Source: Flexivirga endophytica
Lineage (GTDB): Bacteria > Actinomycetota > Actinomycetes > Actinomycetales > Dermatophilaceae
Length of the DNA stretch: 64,000 nucleotides
Direction of reading: 5' to 3'
Assembly: GCF_014640635.1 (NCBI RefSeq)
Contig: NZ_BMHI01000005.1
Span: 372,001 to 436,000 of the forward strand
Shown here piece by piece: positions 17,806 through 26,067 of this stretch (position 1 is its first letter; each line of letters begins with the position of its first letter). The notes under the pieces are model-generated. The model had not been told where the DNA came from and searched no databases. It worked only from the letters and a program-made list of their open reading frames with translations. A program made the position numbers and the translations under genes.

Positions 17806-17840
17806 AAAAGGGACCAGGCATTTCTTGCCTGGTCCCTTTT
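17806..17840 (+). terminator. Terminator of tRNA-Ala
   Basis: A perfect 15-base-pair stem (17806-17820 with 17826-17840) and a 5-base loop TTTCT, ending in a T-rich stretch CCCTTTTCTCGTTCTTC. It is a convincing intrinsic terminator. Confidence 0.9.
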
Positions 17841-17875
17841 CTCGTTCTTCTGGACTCAACTGCACAGCGCACCGA

Positions 17876-17912
17876 AGAGGCCACGCCGAGTTCGATGCTC
17901 GGCGTGGCCTCT
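17876..17912 (-). terminator. Terminator of the PxKF secreted protein gene
   Basis: A perfect 15-base-pair stem (17876-17890 with 17898-17912) and a 7-base loop. It lies 47 bases beyond the end of the minus-strand gene and beside the tRNA terminator, so the two converging transcripts each have a hairpin. Confidence 0.75.
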
Positions 17913-17958
17913 CGGGTATGACGTTCGGGCCAGTGTTTTTCCCGGACGGATTGATCGA

Positions 17959-19680
17959 TTACTTCAGCGCAACGCTGACGAAGATCGTGCTGCCGTCATC
18001 GAGCGCGACCCCGATGCGCCAGTAGTTGCCGCTCTGGCTCTTGTCCGTCTTGTAGTTGTAGATGTACTGCTGGCTCGTCGCATCCCACTTGAACACCGAG
18101 CCCGATGAGGCGGTGGCAAGGTATGTCGACTCGTCGACGGTGACGGTCGAGGCGAGCGCCGAACCCTTCGCCGGCGTCAGCCAGCTCGGCGCCACGGCCG
18201 CCTGGACCGGGGTCCCGTTCGCGTCGAACAGCTGGAACTTCACCGGGATGGTGGAACCTGCCTTGAAGACGCTCGTGGTCTGACCGACGAAGTGCGCGGT
18301 GTCGTTGATCGGCTGCAGGAACCCGCCGAAGGCGTAACCCACGTGATAGCTGCATTGCGCCGCACCGCTCAGGTGCCCGACGTTGTCGGCCGCAGTCCCG
18401 GCGGGGACGGCGACGGTGTGATCGCCGACCGTCGAGGTGTCGAGCGGGACCGAGCCGGAGGAGGCGGTGGCGAGACCCGAACCGACGTCGGACGCGGTCC
18501 ACGAGGCTGTCGCGGTCGAGTCGTTGAGCACGACGTTCGTGGGGCAGTTCGCCTCCACCGTTGGGGCCGTCGCATCGACATACCCGTCCAGGGAGGCCTC
18601 TGCGGACGAGTTACCGGCGTGGTCGGTGGCGTGTCCCTGTGCGTGGAACACGCCGGTGGAGCTGAACGACTCTGACGGGGTGACGGACGCGACTCCGCTG
18701 CCCGCACTGCCATCCGTCAGGTTCGCGTCACCAGCAGCGGCGAACAACACCGTGACGCTGTCCTTGTACCAGTTGTTCCCGGTGCCATCGGTGTATGCCG
18801 GCGCCGAATCCGTCGATGCGGTAGGCGAATTCGGCGCGGTCTCGTCGACGACTACGACCGGAGTGCCGTCGATGGCGAACGCGCTGGTCGCGCCGTGGTT
18901 GTCGGTCGCCTGCACCTGGTAGCGCCAGCTGCCCTCGGCCTCGCCGGTGAATGAGTAGGAGTTCGCCGTGAGGCCGGTTGCGACGTCCGTCCAGTTCGTG
19001 TCGTCGGCGTCGCGCTTTTGCAGCGCGTAGGTGACGACGTCACCTACGTCCGGGTCGGTGGCAGCGGCCCAGGCGATCGTGAAGGCCCCGGTGTTGTTCG
19101 GCGTCGTGGACGAGGCGTCGAGTGTCGGAGCGCCCGGCGCGGTCGGCGCGTGGTTGCTGTCGGCGACCTTCACGTAGCCGACGGCCGGCGAGGTGTCCGC
19201 CGTCAACCCTTGGCTTCCGGTGCCCGCGACGGTCAGTGTCCCCGTGGACCCGCCCGGCGTCCCTGCTGCGACGACCAGGTCTGCCGTCACCACGAACGGG
19301 TTCGTGGAGCAGCCGAGCGCCGGACTGGGCTGGGTGCAGTCACTGCTGTAGTTGGTGCCGGGCGAGAAGTGGAGGGTCTGCAGGTCGGCGGTGTTCGTCG
19401 AAGCGGTGATGGTGCCGTCGGCAGCCATGAAGTACTTCGTCGTGACGGTTGCCGTCCCTGACCGAGCGCTCGGCAGATTCCCGGTGGCGGTGATCGAGAT
19501 GGTGAAGGAATTGTCGCCGACCGAGACGATCGACGGAGCGCTGAGGCTCGTGCTCACGGTGGCGCTGGTGTCCAGGTCGGCGGCGTATGCCGTTGAGGCC
19601 GACGCAATGGCGAGAGTGGCGGCTGCTCCGGTGACCAGGAGAGTTTTCGGGGCTGCAAAGCGCAGTATCAATGGATGCAT
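17959..19680 (-). CDS. Secreted multi-domain protein with Fn3-like and PxKF domains
   Basis: A 573-residue exported protein. An N-terminal signal peptide (about 1-33, Ala-rich, cleavage near AYA-AD) is followed by a beta-rich region, an Fn3-like domain (about 183-290, beginning APTAPGAPTLD), Big/Ig-like repeats with conserved TAPTVEANCP, and a C-terminal PxKF domain (about 450-570) recognised by GFLQPIND and STIPVKFQLFD. PxKF domains occur at the end of actinobacterial surface or secreted proteins, often after Ig-like repeats. No sortase signal or catalytic domain is visible. The preceding 150 bases are unusually AT-rich and probably hold the promoter. Confidence 0.8.
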   Translation of the reverse strand: MHPLILRFAAPKTLLVTGAAATLAIASASTAYAADLDTSATVSTSLSAPSIVSVGDNSFTISITATGNLPSARSGTATVTTKYFMAADGTITASTNTADLQTLHFSPGTNYSSDCTQPSPALGCSTNPFVVTADLVVAAGTPGGSTGTLTVAGTGSQGLTADTSPAVGYVKVADSNHAPTAPGAPTLDASSTTPNNTGAFTIAWAAATDPDVGDVVTYALQKRDADDTNWTDVATGLTANSYSFTGEAEGSWRYQVQATDNHGATSAFAIDGTPVVVVDETAPNSPTASTDSAPAYTDGTGNNWYKDSVTVLFAAAGDANLTDGSAGSGVASVTPSESFSSTGVFHAQGHATDHAGNSSAEASLDGYVDATAPTVEANCPTNVVLNDSTATASWTASDVGSGLATASSGSVPLDTSTVGDHTVAVPAGTAADNVGHLSGAAQCSYHVGYAFGGFLQPINDTAHFVGQTTSVFKAGSTIPVKFQLFDANGTPVQAAVAPSWLTPAKGSALASTVTVDESTYLATASSGSVFKWDATSQQYIYNYKTDKSQSGNYWRIGVALDDGSTIFVSVALK

Positions 19681-19689
19681 GCGGAAGGT

Positions 19690-19850
19690 TTAGCAGTGGC
19701 CATGCATCACCCGTATATAAATTGCAAAAAGCAGTAAAGACGCAAAGATCGTATGGCGACATATTATGACGAATAGCCGCGATTCCGTGACTTTCCTCGA
19801 TTATTCACCGAATTCGAAGCCGTGCGCCCCATTCGGCGAATTGTTGCAAC
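19690..19850 (-). promoter_or_regulatory. AT-rich upstream region of the PxKF gene
   Basis: This stretch (with ATATAAATTGCAAAAAGCAG at 19714-19733 and several TATT or ATTAT runs) is far richer in A and T than its surroundings and contains no gene. It lies between the start of the PxKF gene and the end of the sigma factor gene. It probably carries the promoter of the minus-strand PxKF gene; no clean -35/-10 pair was assigned. Confidence 0.5.
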
Positions 19851-19880
19851 GTGAGGCGGGTGGTCATGTCGGTCCCCTCC

Positions 19881-20858
19881 TCATCGGGCCCACAGTGTGT
19901 GGGGCAACGAGAAGCTGTCGAAGAGTCCCGCGTCCAGGAAGACGGTGACTCGGGAGATCGCCCCGTCCTCCGATTCGATCACGTGGATCGCGTGCGCGGT
20001 GAAACTGCCGCCGGCCGACGGGCTGTAGGTGGCGAGGGCAGGCAAGCCGTTCGCGGAGGTGGGCAGCGCTCGCGATGGTTCGTGGAAGACGCGTCGTCGA
20101 TGGTGATCCAGCACCGCTTCCCGGCCGACGAACCACACCGGGTGGGGAGGCATCTCGTACTCGACGTCCGCGCGCAGCAACTCGGTGAGTAGTGCGATGT
20201 CCGCGGACTCGAAAGCCTGCAGGTAGCGTCCCAGCACGGCCTCATCGGGCGTCGGGCCTGTGGTGGTCCCACCCATGGAGGGCCGGCGGGCGTGGATCGT
20301 GTCCCTGGCACGTTGCAACAAGCTGCGGGCGGCGGTCACCGTGATCGACAGGAGGTCGGCCGCCTCGGCCGGACTGTATGCCGCGACATCGACCAGGATC
20401 AGCACAGCGCGCTGGCGCGCCGGCAGTGTCTGGAAGGCTGCGATGAGCGCCAGTCGGGTGCTCTCCTGCAGCGCGACCACGGCATCCGGGTCGCTGGGAT
20501 TGGCCGTCAGGGCGGCTGTGGGGGCCGGCTCCAGCCAGTCCACGGTCTCCAGCCGTCTCAACTGGGCATGCTCCGAGTCATCGGTGCCCGAGCCGAGACC
20601 GGAAGGGAGCACTCGTCGGTTGCTGCTTCCGAGCGCGGTCAGGCAGGTGTTCGTGGCGATGCGGTAGAGCCAGGTCCGTAGCGACGAGCGCCCGTCGAAT
20701 CGCGGATAACCGCGCCAGGCCCGCAGCAACGTTTCCTGCACGAGATCCTCGGCGTCATGCACAGATCCGACCATCCGGTAGCAGTGCGCCAGGAGTTCGC
20801 GGCGATAAGGGTCGGCGAGTTCGGCGAAGGCTTCGTCCGGTCGATTGTCAACGGACAC
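19881..20858 (-). CDS. ECF sigma factor with C-terminal SnoaL-like domain (TIGR02960/SigX5-like)
   Basis: A 325-residue extracytoplasmic-function sigma factor. Sigma region 2 is at about 12-80 (HCYRMVGSVHDAEDLVQETLLRAWR), region 4 at about 135-185 (LPARQRAVLILVDVAAYSPAEAADLLSIT region), and a SnoaL-like alpha+beta domain fills the C-terminal 120 residues (RYLQAFESADIALLTELLRADVEYEMPP). In this group the extra domain replaces a classical anti-sigma factor as the control element. GTG 20858 overlaps the stop of the upstream MFS gene by 11 bases, so both are made from one message. A second sigma factor of the same type lies at 63205-64000. Confidence 0.88.
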   Translation of the reverse strand: MSVDNRPDEAFAELADPYRRELLAHCYRMVGSVHDAEDLVQETLLRAWRGYPRFDGRSSLRTWLYRIATNTCLTALGSSNRRVLPSGLGSGTDDSEHAQLRRLETVDWLEPAPTAALTANPSDPDAVVALQESTRLALIAAFQTLPARQRAVLILVDVAAYSPAEAADLLSITVTAARSLLQRARDTIHARRPSMGGTTTGPTPDEAVLGRYLQAFESADIALLTELLRADVEYEMPPHPVWFVGREAVLDHHRRRVFHEPSRALPTSANGLPALATYSPSAGGSFTAHAIHVIESEDGAISRVTVFLDAGLFDSFSLPHTLWAR

Positions 20859-22311
20859 CGAGGTTCTCCTTCGGACCGATTGTCAGGTCTTCCACCGCGA
20901 CCTCGGGAGCGTTGCCCGCGTCAGTCCGTCCGGGCCGAGTCGGCACGAAGAGCGCACACAGTGCGCCGAGACCGGCCAGAACACCAGCGGCGACCATGGC
21001 CGCAGCGAATCCGGACGCGAATTGCGTTGGGGTCCGGTCACTTCCGTGCGCTGCAAAGACTGCTGCGAGAACCGCGATGCCCAGCGCTCCGCCCACCTGT
21101 CGCAGCACGTTGAAAGTGCCGGCCGCCTTGCCCATTGAGGACGACGGTGTGGAGCTCATCGCGGTCGCCTGTTGCGCGGGCATCGCGAGCGAGGTCCCGA
21201 AACCGGAGATCACCAGGCCGACGGCCGTGGCGCCATACGACTCGTGCTGGTGTGCGGTCACCGCGATCCACCCCATGCCCAGACCCTGCAGCAGCAGCCC
21301 GACCGAGATCAGCCGTCGGGCGCCGACACGGTCCTGAAACCGTCCTGCCAGGGGTGCGACGATGAAGAGCAGGACGGTCCACGGCAGGAATCGCAGACCA
21401 GCATCCAGCGGTGAGTAGCTGAGCCCCACCTGGAGATATTGGGCGAGGAAGAAGACGGTGCCGAAGAGCGATGCTGTCAGCAGCAGAGCGGAGACGTTCG
21501 CCGCGGCGAACTCCCGGTTCGCGAAGATGCGTACCGGCAGCATCGGCTCGACCCGGCGTAGCTCCCACCCGATGAACAACATCAACAGCACACCTCCACC
21601 GATCAGGGTGCCCAACACTTCCGTGCTGGACCAGCCTGCGGGGCCGGAGCGGACCAGCGCCCAGACGATCGCGCACATGGAGGCCGCGGACAACAGCAGG
21701 CCGACCGGATCCGGACCGGACGGTGTGCCCTTGACCTCGCCGAGCTTAACCGCGGCGAGCGGTAGTACGAGGGCGATGACCGGCAGGTTGATCCAGAAGA
21801 TCCACTGCCAGGCGATGCCCTGTGCGACCGCGCCGCCGACCAATGGGCCACCGACGACGGCCAGGCCCATGACCGCGGCATACAGGCCCATCGCGGCTCC
21901 CCGCTTCGCGACGGGCGTCGCCCTGGTCAGCAGGGTCAGTGACGCGGGGGAGATCAGCGCCGCGCCGGCACCCTGTATGACGCGTGCCGCGATCAGCACC
22001 CCCACGTCCGGAGCGAGCGCGCAGGACGCGGATGCGACCGCGAAGACGATCAGGCCCGTCAGGTAGACCCGCTTGTGGCCGAGACGATCGCCCAGGTCGG
22101 ACGCCGGCAGCAGGAGCGCGGCGAAGCTGAGGCTGAACGCATTGACGGTCCATTCGAGGGAGCTCATCGAGGCGCCCAGATCGGCTCGGATGCGTTGCAG
22201 CGCCGTTGCCACGACGAGTTGGTCCAGTGCGACCACCAGGGCGGCTGCGGCGGTGAGCACCAGCACCCAGCCGAGTGATGCGCGTGGTTTGGTCGGTCCG
22301 GTGATCTGCAT
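20848..22311 (-). CDS. MFS multidrug exporter, DHA2 (EmrB/QacA-like)
   Basis: A 487-residue transporter with 14 predicted membrane helices. Typical DHA2 motifs are LDQLVVATALQRIRADLG (motif near helix 1, about 29-46), DRLGHKRVYLTG (loop 2-3, about 74) and RVIQGAGAALISPASL (helix 4-5, about 108). It likely exports a drug or cationic compound by proton antiport. GGAGG lies 7 bases before ATG 22311. Its 3' end overlaps the ECF sigma gene, an unusual coupling that suggests the sigma factor and the pump answer the same stress. Confidence 0.88.
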   Translation of the reverse strand: MQITGPTKPRASLGWVLVLTAAAALVVALDQLVVATALQRIRADLGASMSSLEWTVNAFSLSFAALLLPASDLGDRLGHKRVYLTGLIVFAVASASCALAPDVGVLIAARVIQGAGAALISPASLTLLTRATPVAKRGAAMGLYAAVMGLAVVGGPLVGGAVAQGIAWQWIFWINLPVIALVLPLAAVKLGEVKGTPSGPDPVGLLLSAASMCAIVWALVRSGPAGWSSTEVLGTLIGGGVLLMLFIGWELRRVEPMLPVRIFANREFAAANVSALLLTASLFGTVFFLAQYLQVGLSYSPLDAGLRFLPWTVLLFIVAPLAGRFQDRVGARRLISVGLLLQGLGMGWIAVTAHQHESYGATAVGLVISGFGTSLAMPAQQATAMSSTPSSSMGKAAGTFNVLRQVGGALGIAVLAAVFAAHGSDRTPTQFASGFAAAMVAAGVLAGLGALCALFVPTRPGRTDAGNAPEVAVEDLTIGPKENLGVR

Positions 22312-22364
22312 GAGAGGTCCTCCACGAGTTCAGTTGTTGGTATCGACTTCTCGCGAGCCCGATC

Positions 22365-22376
22365 TTCACCGGTGAA
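22365..22376. promoter_or_regulatory. Palindromic operator candidate between divergent genes
   Basis: TTCACCGGTGAA is a perfect 12-base palindrome in the 94-base gap between the MFS/sigma operon (minus) and the small 97-residue protein gene (plus). Its position would suit a dimeric repressor controlling both directions. Confidence 0.45.
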
Positions 22377-22405
22377 AGCGGCGGCGATCTCCGGTCTACC
22401 TGCGC

Positions 22406-22699
22406 ATGACCATCTTTCAAGCCATCCGGTACACCACTCATCCAGCGGACATCGCCGAGAACGAGCGCTTGGTGCGGGCCGTGTATGACGAACTCGCCGA
22501 CTCCGCCCCCGAAGGGTTCCGCTACGCGACGCTCCGACTGGGGGACAGCACCTTCCTGCATCTGGCCGCCGCCGACGGCGAACCACCGTTGCCGTCGCTG
22601 ACCGCATTCCAAGAGTTCAGAGCGGAATTGCCGCGTCGGGTCGAGGCACCGCCGCAACGGGATGACGTGCTGATGGTGGGCAACTACCGACTCCTGTGA
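22406..22699 (+). CDS. Small protein, possibly dimeric alpha/beta-barrel (ABM-like)
   Basis: A 97-residue protein I cannot assign firmly. The pattern of a beta strand (IFQAIRYTTH), a helix (ENERLVRAVYDELADSAP), two strands (FRYATLRLGDSTFLHLAAAD) and a second helix (LTAFQEFRAELPRRVE) resembles the antibiotic-biosynthesis-monooxygenase/ABM fold. A GTCTAC lies 7 bases before the ATG, suggesting a leaderless message. It is divergent from the MFS/sigma operon with a shared palindrome, so it may belong to the same response. Confidence 0.6.
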   Translation: MTIFQAIRYTTHPADIAENERLVRAVYDELADSAPEGFRYATLRLGDSTFLHLAAADGEPPLPSLTAFQEFRAELPRRVEAPPQRDDVLMVGNYRLL

Positions 22700-22792
22700 T
22701 TGCCGCGGTGCGTGAATCCGGGCGCGGACACGGATCCGCGATACTTGGTGCGACGCGTGCACCAGCAGCGCACACCGACCGTGGGAGGTTCC

Positions 22793-23491
22793 GTGGCAGT
22801 CACCGACGACGCCATCACCAGGATCAAGCAGATGATCATGGACGGCGAGCTGACTCCCGGTGCGAAACTGCCGCGCGAGGGAGACCTCGCCGAGCGGCTC
22901 GGCCTGTCGCGCAATTCGCTGCGTGAAGCGGTGCGTGCGCTGTCGCTGATCCATGTGCTCGACGTGCGGCAAGGCGACGGCACCTACGTCACCAGTCTCG
23001 AGCCCCGGCTGCTGCTGAGTGCCATGGAGTTCGTCGTCGACTTCCACCACGACGACACCGTGCTGCACTTCCTGGAGGTGCGCCGCATCCTGGAGCCGGC
23101 GGCCACGGCCGCAGCCGCAGCGAAGCTGACCGATGCCGAGATCGATGCGCTCGCAGCGCATCTGGACAGCTTGCCGGATGACCCGACGCCCGAGGAGCTC
23201 GTCGACTCCGACCTGGTCTTCCACCGCGCGATCGCCAAGGGATCGGGCAACCCGGTGCTCGCCTCGTTGCTGGAGACGATCGCCGGGCCGACGCATCGCG
23301 CGCGCATCTGGCGTGGGCTGACCCAGCAACGCGCCACCGAGCAGACCATCCGCGAGCACCGTCAGATCCTGTCCGGACTCCGTGCCCGGCAGCCCGATGT
23401 CGCCGCGGCAGCGGCCGTCGTACACATCGCGGGGGTCGAGGACTGGTTGCGTCGGGCCGCCGCGGCCGAACCGTCAGTCGCGGGGGAGTGA
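22793..23491 (+). CDS. GntR-family regulator with FCD domain
   Basis: A 232-residue regulator. The winged helix-turn-helix is at about 5-70 (GAKLPREGDLAERLGLSRNSLREAVRALS), and the all-helical FCD ligand-binding domain follows (about 85-220), with metal-binding His/Asp candidates in DLVFHRAIAKGSGN and EHRQIL. GTG 22793 is chosen because GGGAGG lies just upstream; the frame is open to 22700. FCD regulators bind sugar acids and commonly control sugar-acid operons, so this is the likely regulator of the L-fucose oxidation operon, whose last gene it meets tail to tail with an 18-base overlap. Confidence 0.88.
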   Translation: MAVTDDAITRIKQMIMDGELTPGAKLPREGDLAERLGLSRNSLREAVRALSLIHVLDVRQGDGTYVTSLEPRLLLSAMEFVVDFHHDDTVLHFLEVRRILEPAATAAAAAKLTDAEIDALAAHLDSLPDDPTPEELVDSDLVFHRAIAKGSGNPVLASLLETIAGPTHRARIWRGLTQQRATEQTIREHRQILSGLRARQPDVAAAAAVVHIAGVEDWLRRAAAAEPSVAGE

Positions 23492-24319
23492 GTAGAACCG
23501 TTGCGCAGTCGCGCCGAGTGGTTCCTCGCCGGCGCGTGAACGCACCAGCTCGGTGATGGTGCGCCAACTGCGCTCGACCGGGCCGGCGAGTTCGGCCACC
23601 GGCCAATCGGAGCCGACCATCACCCGTCCCGGACCGAAAGCGTCCAGCACCGTGTCGACCACCGGCGCCAGGTCCGCTGATCGCCAATGATCCCAGTCGG
23701 CTTCGGTCACCAATCCGCTGAGCTTGACCATGACGTTGTCCTGCTCGGCCAACGTGCGCACCCACTGGGACCAGGCCTCCAGCGCACCGCTCGCGAGAGG
23801 TGGCTTCCCGGCATGATCGAGCACGATGGGCGTGTCCGGGCAGGCACGGGCGAGTTCCAGCGCGGCAGGCCACTGCGGTGTCTGCACCAGCAGGTCGAAG
23901 GTCGAACCCGCGGCGCCGATGCGTTGTATGGCGCGCAGCACCTCCGGGCGCAGCGCCCATTCCGGATCGGGTTCGTCCTGGATCTGGTGCCGGACGCCGG
24001 CGAGCAGCTCGCCTCCGGGCGACTCGCGGAGTGCTTCGAGCCGGTCGGCCACATCGTCGGCGGTGAGGTCGATCCAGCCGACAACACCGACGATCAGGCC
24101 ATCGGATCCAGCTGCGGTGGAGAGGAATTCCCGGGTCTCACGCTCATCGGCGACCGTCTGCACGAGCACGGTCCGGTCGACGCCGAGCTCCGCTGCGACG
24201 CGACGCAGATCGTCCAGGTCGTAGCGTCGACGGATCGGAGCGAGGTCGTCACCGGCGAGGAACGGGTAGTCTCGCAGCAGTGGATCCCACAGGTGCTGAT
24301 GCGCATCGATCGTCGTCAC
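23474..24319 (-). CDS. Amidohydrolase-family lactonase, probable L-fuconolactonase
   Basis: A 281-residue COG3618 metal-dependent hydrolase. IDAHQHLWDP at the N-terminus (HxH metal site), HQIQDEP (about 112), VLDHAGKPP (about 162) and the final VGSDWPVAEL with the metal-binding Asp (about 242) are typical of L-fucono-1,5-lactonase and L-rhamnono-lactonase. It would hydrolyse L-fucono-1,5-lactone to L-fuconate in the cytoplasm. GTG 24319 overlaps the stop of the upstream aldo/keto reductase gene (GTGA). It is the final gene of the five-gene operon. Confidence 0.85.
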   Translation of the reverse strand: MTTIDAHQHLWDPLLRDYPFLAGDDLAPIRRRYDLDDLRRVAAELGVDRTVLVQTVADERETREFLSTAAGSDGLIVGVVGWIDLTADDVADRLEALRESPGGELLAGVRHQIQDEPDPEWALRPEVLRAIQRIGAAGSTFDLLVQTPQWPAALELARACPDTPIVLDHAGKPPLASGALEAWSQWVRTLAEQDNVMVKLSGLVTEADWDHWRSADLAPVVDTVLDAFGPGRVMVGSDWPVAELAGPVERSWRTITELVRSRAGEEPLGATAQRFYSLPRD

Positions 24320-25308
24320 GCCAGCACCTCGGCCACGGCCTCCGAGAGGAGCCCCTCGCGGACGAGCTGCTGCCACAACTCGGGCGGTATGGCGCTCCCC
24401 GCCGCCGCAGCATCCGCAGCGACCTCCTGCGGGGACTGCATGCCCAGGACGACGCTCGCCACCGCGGGATGCAGCAGTGGGAACTGCACGGCTGCCGCAG
24501 GAAGTGTCACGCCGTGCTCCCGGCATACACTCGCCAATCGCCTTGCCCGATCGATGATTCCACGGTCGGCAGGCTCGTAGTCGTAGGTCGCGTCGTCCGG
24601 CGGCTCCGGTTGCGTCAGGATGCCGGAGTTGAAGACGCCCGCGGCCAGCACCGCGACCTCACGCTGGAGCGCGATAGGGAGCAGATCGGCCGCAGCCGAC
24701 TGGTCGAGCAACGTGAACCGGCCGGCACACATGACGACGTCCACGTCGCAGCGCCGCACGAATTCGGTCAGCATCGCGGACTGGTTCATGCCGACGCCGA
24801 TGGCATCCACCAGGCCCTCGTCACGCAACCGGACGAGTTCGGGGATCGACTGCTCCACGGCCTGCTCCCAGACCTCGTCCGGGTCGTGCAGCAGCGCCAC
24901 CTGCACGTGGTCCACGCCGAGTCGCACCAGGCTGTCCTCGAGGCTCCGGCGGATCCCCGCTGCTGAGTAGTCGCGCACCCGGCGGTAGCGGGCGGGCACG
25001 TCGAAACCCTCGGTGTCACGTGACCACGGGGCGTCGAGCGGCTCCAGGACGCGACCGACCTTGGTGGAGATCATCACGTCCGGCGTCTCCCGCACCCAGG
25101 TGCCGACGCGCTCCTCGGACAGCCCGAGACCGTAGTGCGGGGCGGTGTCGACATAGGTGATGCCCGCGGCGGCAACGGCAGCACACGTATGTTGGGCCTG
25201 CTCGTCGGAGATCGCGTGATAGAGGTTGCCCAGACTCGCGGCGCCGAACCCGACCGAGCTGATCGAGACCTGCGGCCGGCGCGGCAACGGGACGCGGCGC
25301 GGGGTCAT
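24316..25308 (-). CDS. Aldo/keto reductase, probable L-fucose 1-dehydrogenase
   Basis: A 330-residue AKR of the D-threo-aldose/L-fucose 1-dehydrogenase group. The catalytic residues fit: Asp in YVDTAPHYG (about 53), Tyr, Lys in ISTKVGR (about 82) and His in ALLHDPDE (about 139). The motif HYGLGLSEERVG (about 57) is typical of this subgroup. It probably oxidises L-fucose to fuconolactone with NAD(P)+. ATG 25308 is used; TTG 25314 is also in frame. It follows the SDR gene by 9 bases and overlaps the lactonase gene. Confidence 0.82.
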   Translation of the reverse strand: MTPRRVPLPRRPQVSISSVGFGAASLGNLYHAISDEQAQHTCAAVAAAGITYVDTAPHYGLGLSEERVGTWVRETPDVMISTKVGRVLEPLDAPWSRDTEGFDVPARYRRVRDYSAAGIRRSLEDSLVRLGVDHVQVALLHDPDEVWEQAVEQSIPELVRLRDEGLVDAIGVGMNQSAMLTEFVRRCDVDVVMCAGRFTLLDQSAAADLLPIALQREVAVLAAGVFNSGILTQPEPPDDATYDYEPADRGIIDRARRLASVCREHGVTLPAAAVQFPLLHPAVASVVLGMQSPQEVAADAAAAGSAIPPELWQQLVREGLLSEAVAEVLA

Positions 25309-25317
25309 GCGCAAGGC

Positions 25318-26067
25318 TCAGCTGGGTCGGACGCGGAGGCCGTACATGCCGCCGTCCACCGCGAGCACCGTGCCCGTCGTCGAACTCGAGCCCGGTGACG
25401 CGAGGTAGCAGATCGCCTGGGCGACGTCGGCAGCCGACACCAGCCGACCAGTGGGCTGCCGAGCCTCCAGCGCGGCGCGCTCCGCCGCCGGATCGGCCGC
25501 GGCCTCCAGTAGGCGACCCACCCACGGTGTGTCGGCCGTGCCGGGATTGACGCAGTTGATGCGTATGCCCTCGCGGACATGGTCGGCGGCCATCGCCAGG
25601 GTCAGCGCCTGGACCGCACCCTTGCTTGCGCTGTAGAGCGCCCGCTGCGGCAGCCCCGCCCAGCCGGCGATCGAGCAGGTGTTGACGACCGCAGCATGTT
25701 CCGACGTGCGCAGGTGGGACAGCGCCGCACGTGTCACTCGCACGATGCCGAGCACGTTGATGTCCAGCACCCGGTGCCACTCGTCGTCGGAGTTCGCGGT
25801 GACGTCGCCCTGCGCGCCGATGCCCGCATTGTTGACCACGACATCAATGCCGCCACCCTGCTCGGCCGCGGCCTCGACCGCTGCACGCACCTCGTCGTCC
25901 TGCGACACGTCGCACCGTATGCCGAAGGTGCCCTCCGGAGCCCCGGACGGGTCCAGGTCGAGCACCGCCACCTGTGCCCCGCGCGCGTGCAGCAGCTCCG
26001 CGGTCGCCCGGCCGATGCCGCTGCCACCGCCGGTGACCAGAGCCTTGATGCCGTCGTACTCACCCAT
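25318..26067 (-). CDS. SDR dehydrogenase, probable 2-keto-3-deoxy-L-fuconate 4-dehydrogenase
   Basis: A 249-residue classical short-chain dehydrogenase. TGGGSGIG (about 12) binds NAD(P); NNAG (about 85), Ser in NTCSIAG (about 134) and YSASK (about 147) give the catalytic tetrad. In the non-phosphorylative L-fucose pathway an SDR oxidises 2-keto-3-deoxy-L-fuconate to the 2,4-diketo acid, which the FAH-type hydrolase of this operon would split. L-fucose dehydrogenase is an alternative role. ATG 26067 follows GGAGG and overlaps the dehydratase stop (TGATG). Confidence 0.82.
   Translation of the reverse strand: MGEYDGIKALVTGGGSGIGRATAELLHARGAQVAVLDLDPSGAPEGTFGIRCDVSQDDEVRAAVEAAAEQGGGIDVVVNNAGIGAQGDVTANSDDEWHRVLDINVLGIVRVTRAALSHLRTSEHAAVVNTCSIAGWAGLPQRALYSASKGAVQALTLAMAADHVREGIRINCVNPGTADTPWVGRLLEAAADPAAERAALEARQPTGRLVSAADVAQAICYLASPGSSSTTGTVLAVDGGMYGLRVRPS

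Noticed and set aside
17722-17960. Integration site of a mobile element at the tRNA-Ala gene
   Set aside because: No integrase or direct repeat of the tRNA 3' end is present; the downstream region is two terminators and a resident gene.
21746-23425. Minus-strand open frame of 559 codons across the start of the MFS gene and the FCD regulator
   Set aside because: It is antisense to a complete regulator and in the wrong frame of the transporter, and shows no domain; a shadow of real genes.
23474-24526. Longer form of the fuconolactonase beginning at 24526
   Set aside because: The extra residues overlap the aldo/keto reductase gene and are unlike the family; GTG 24319 with a GTGA overlap explains the start.
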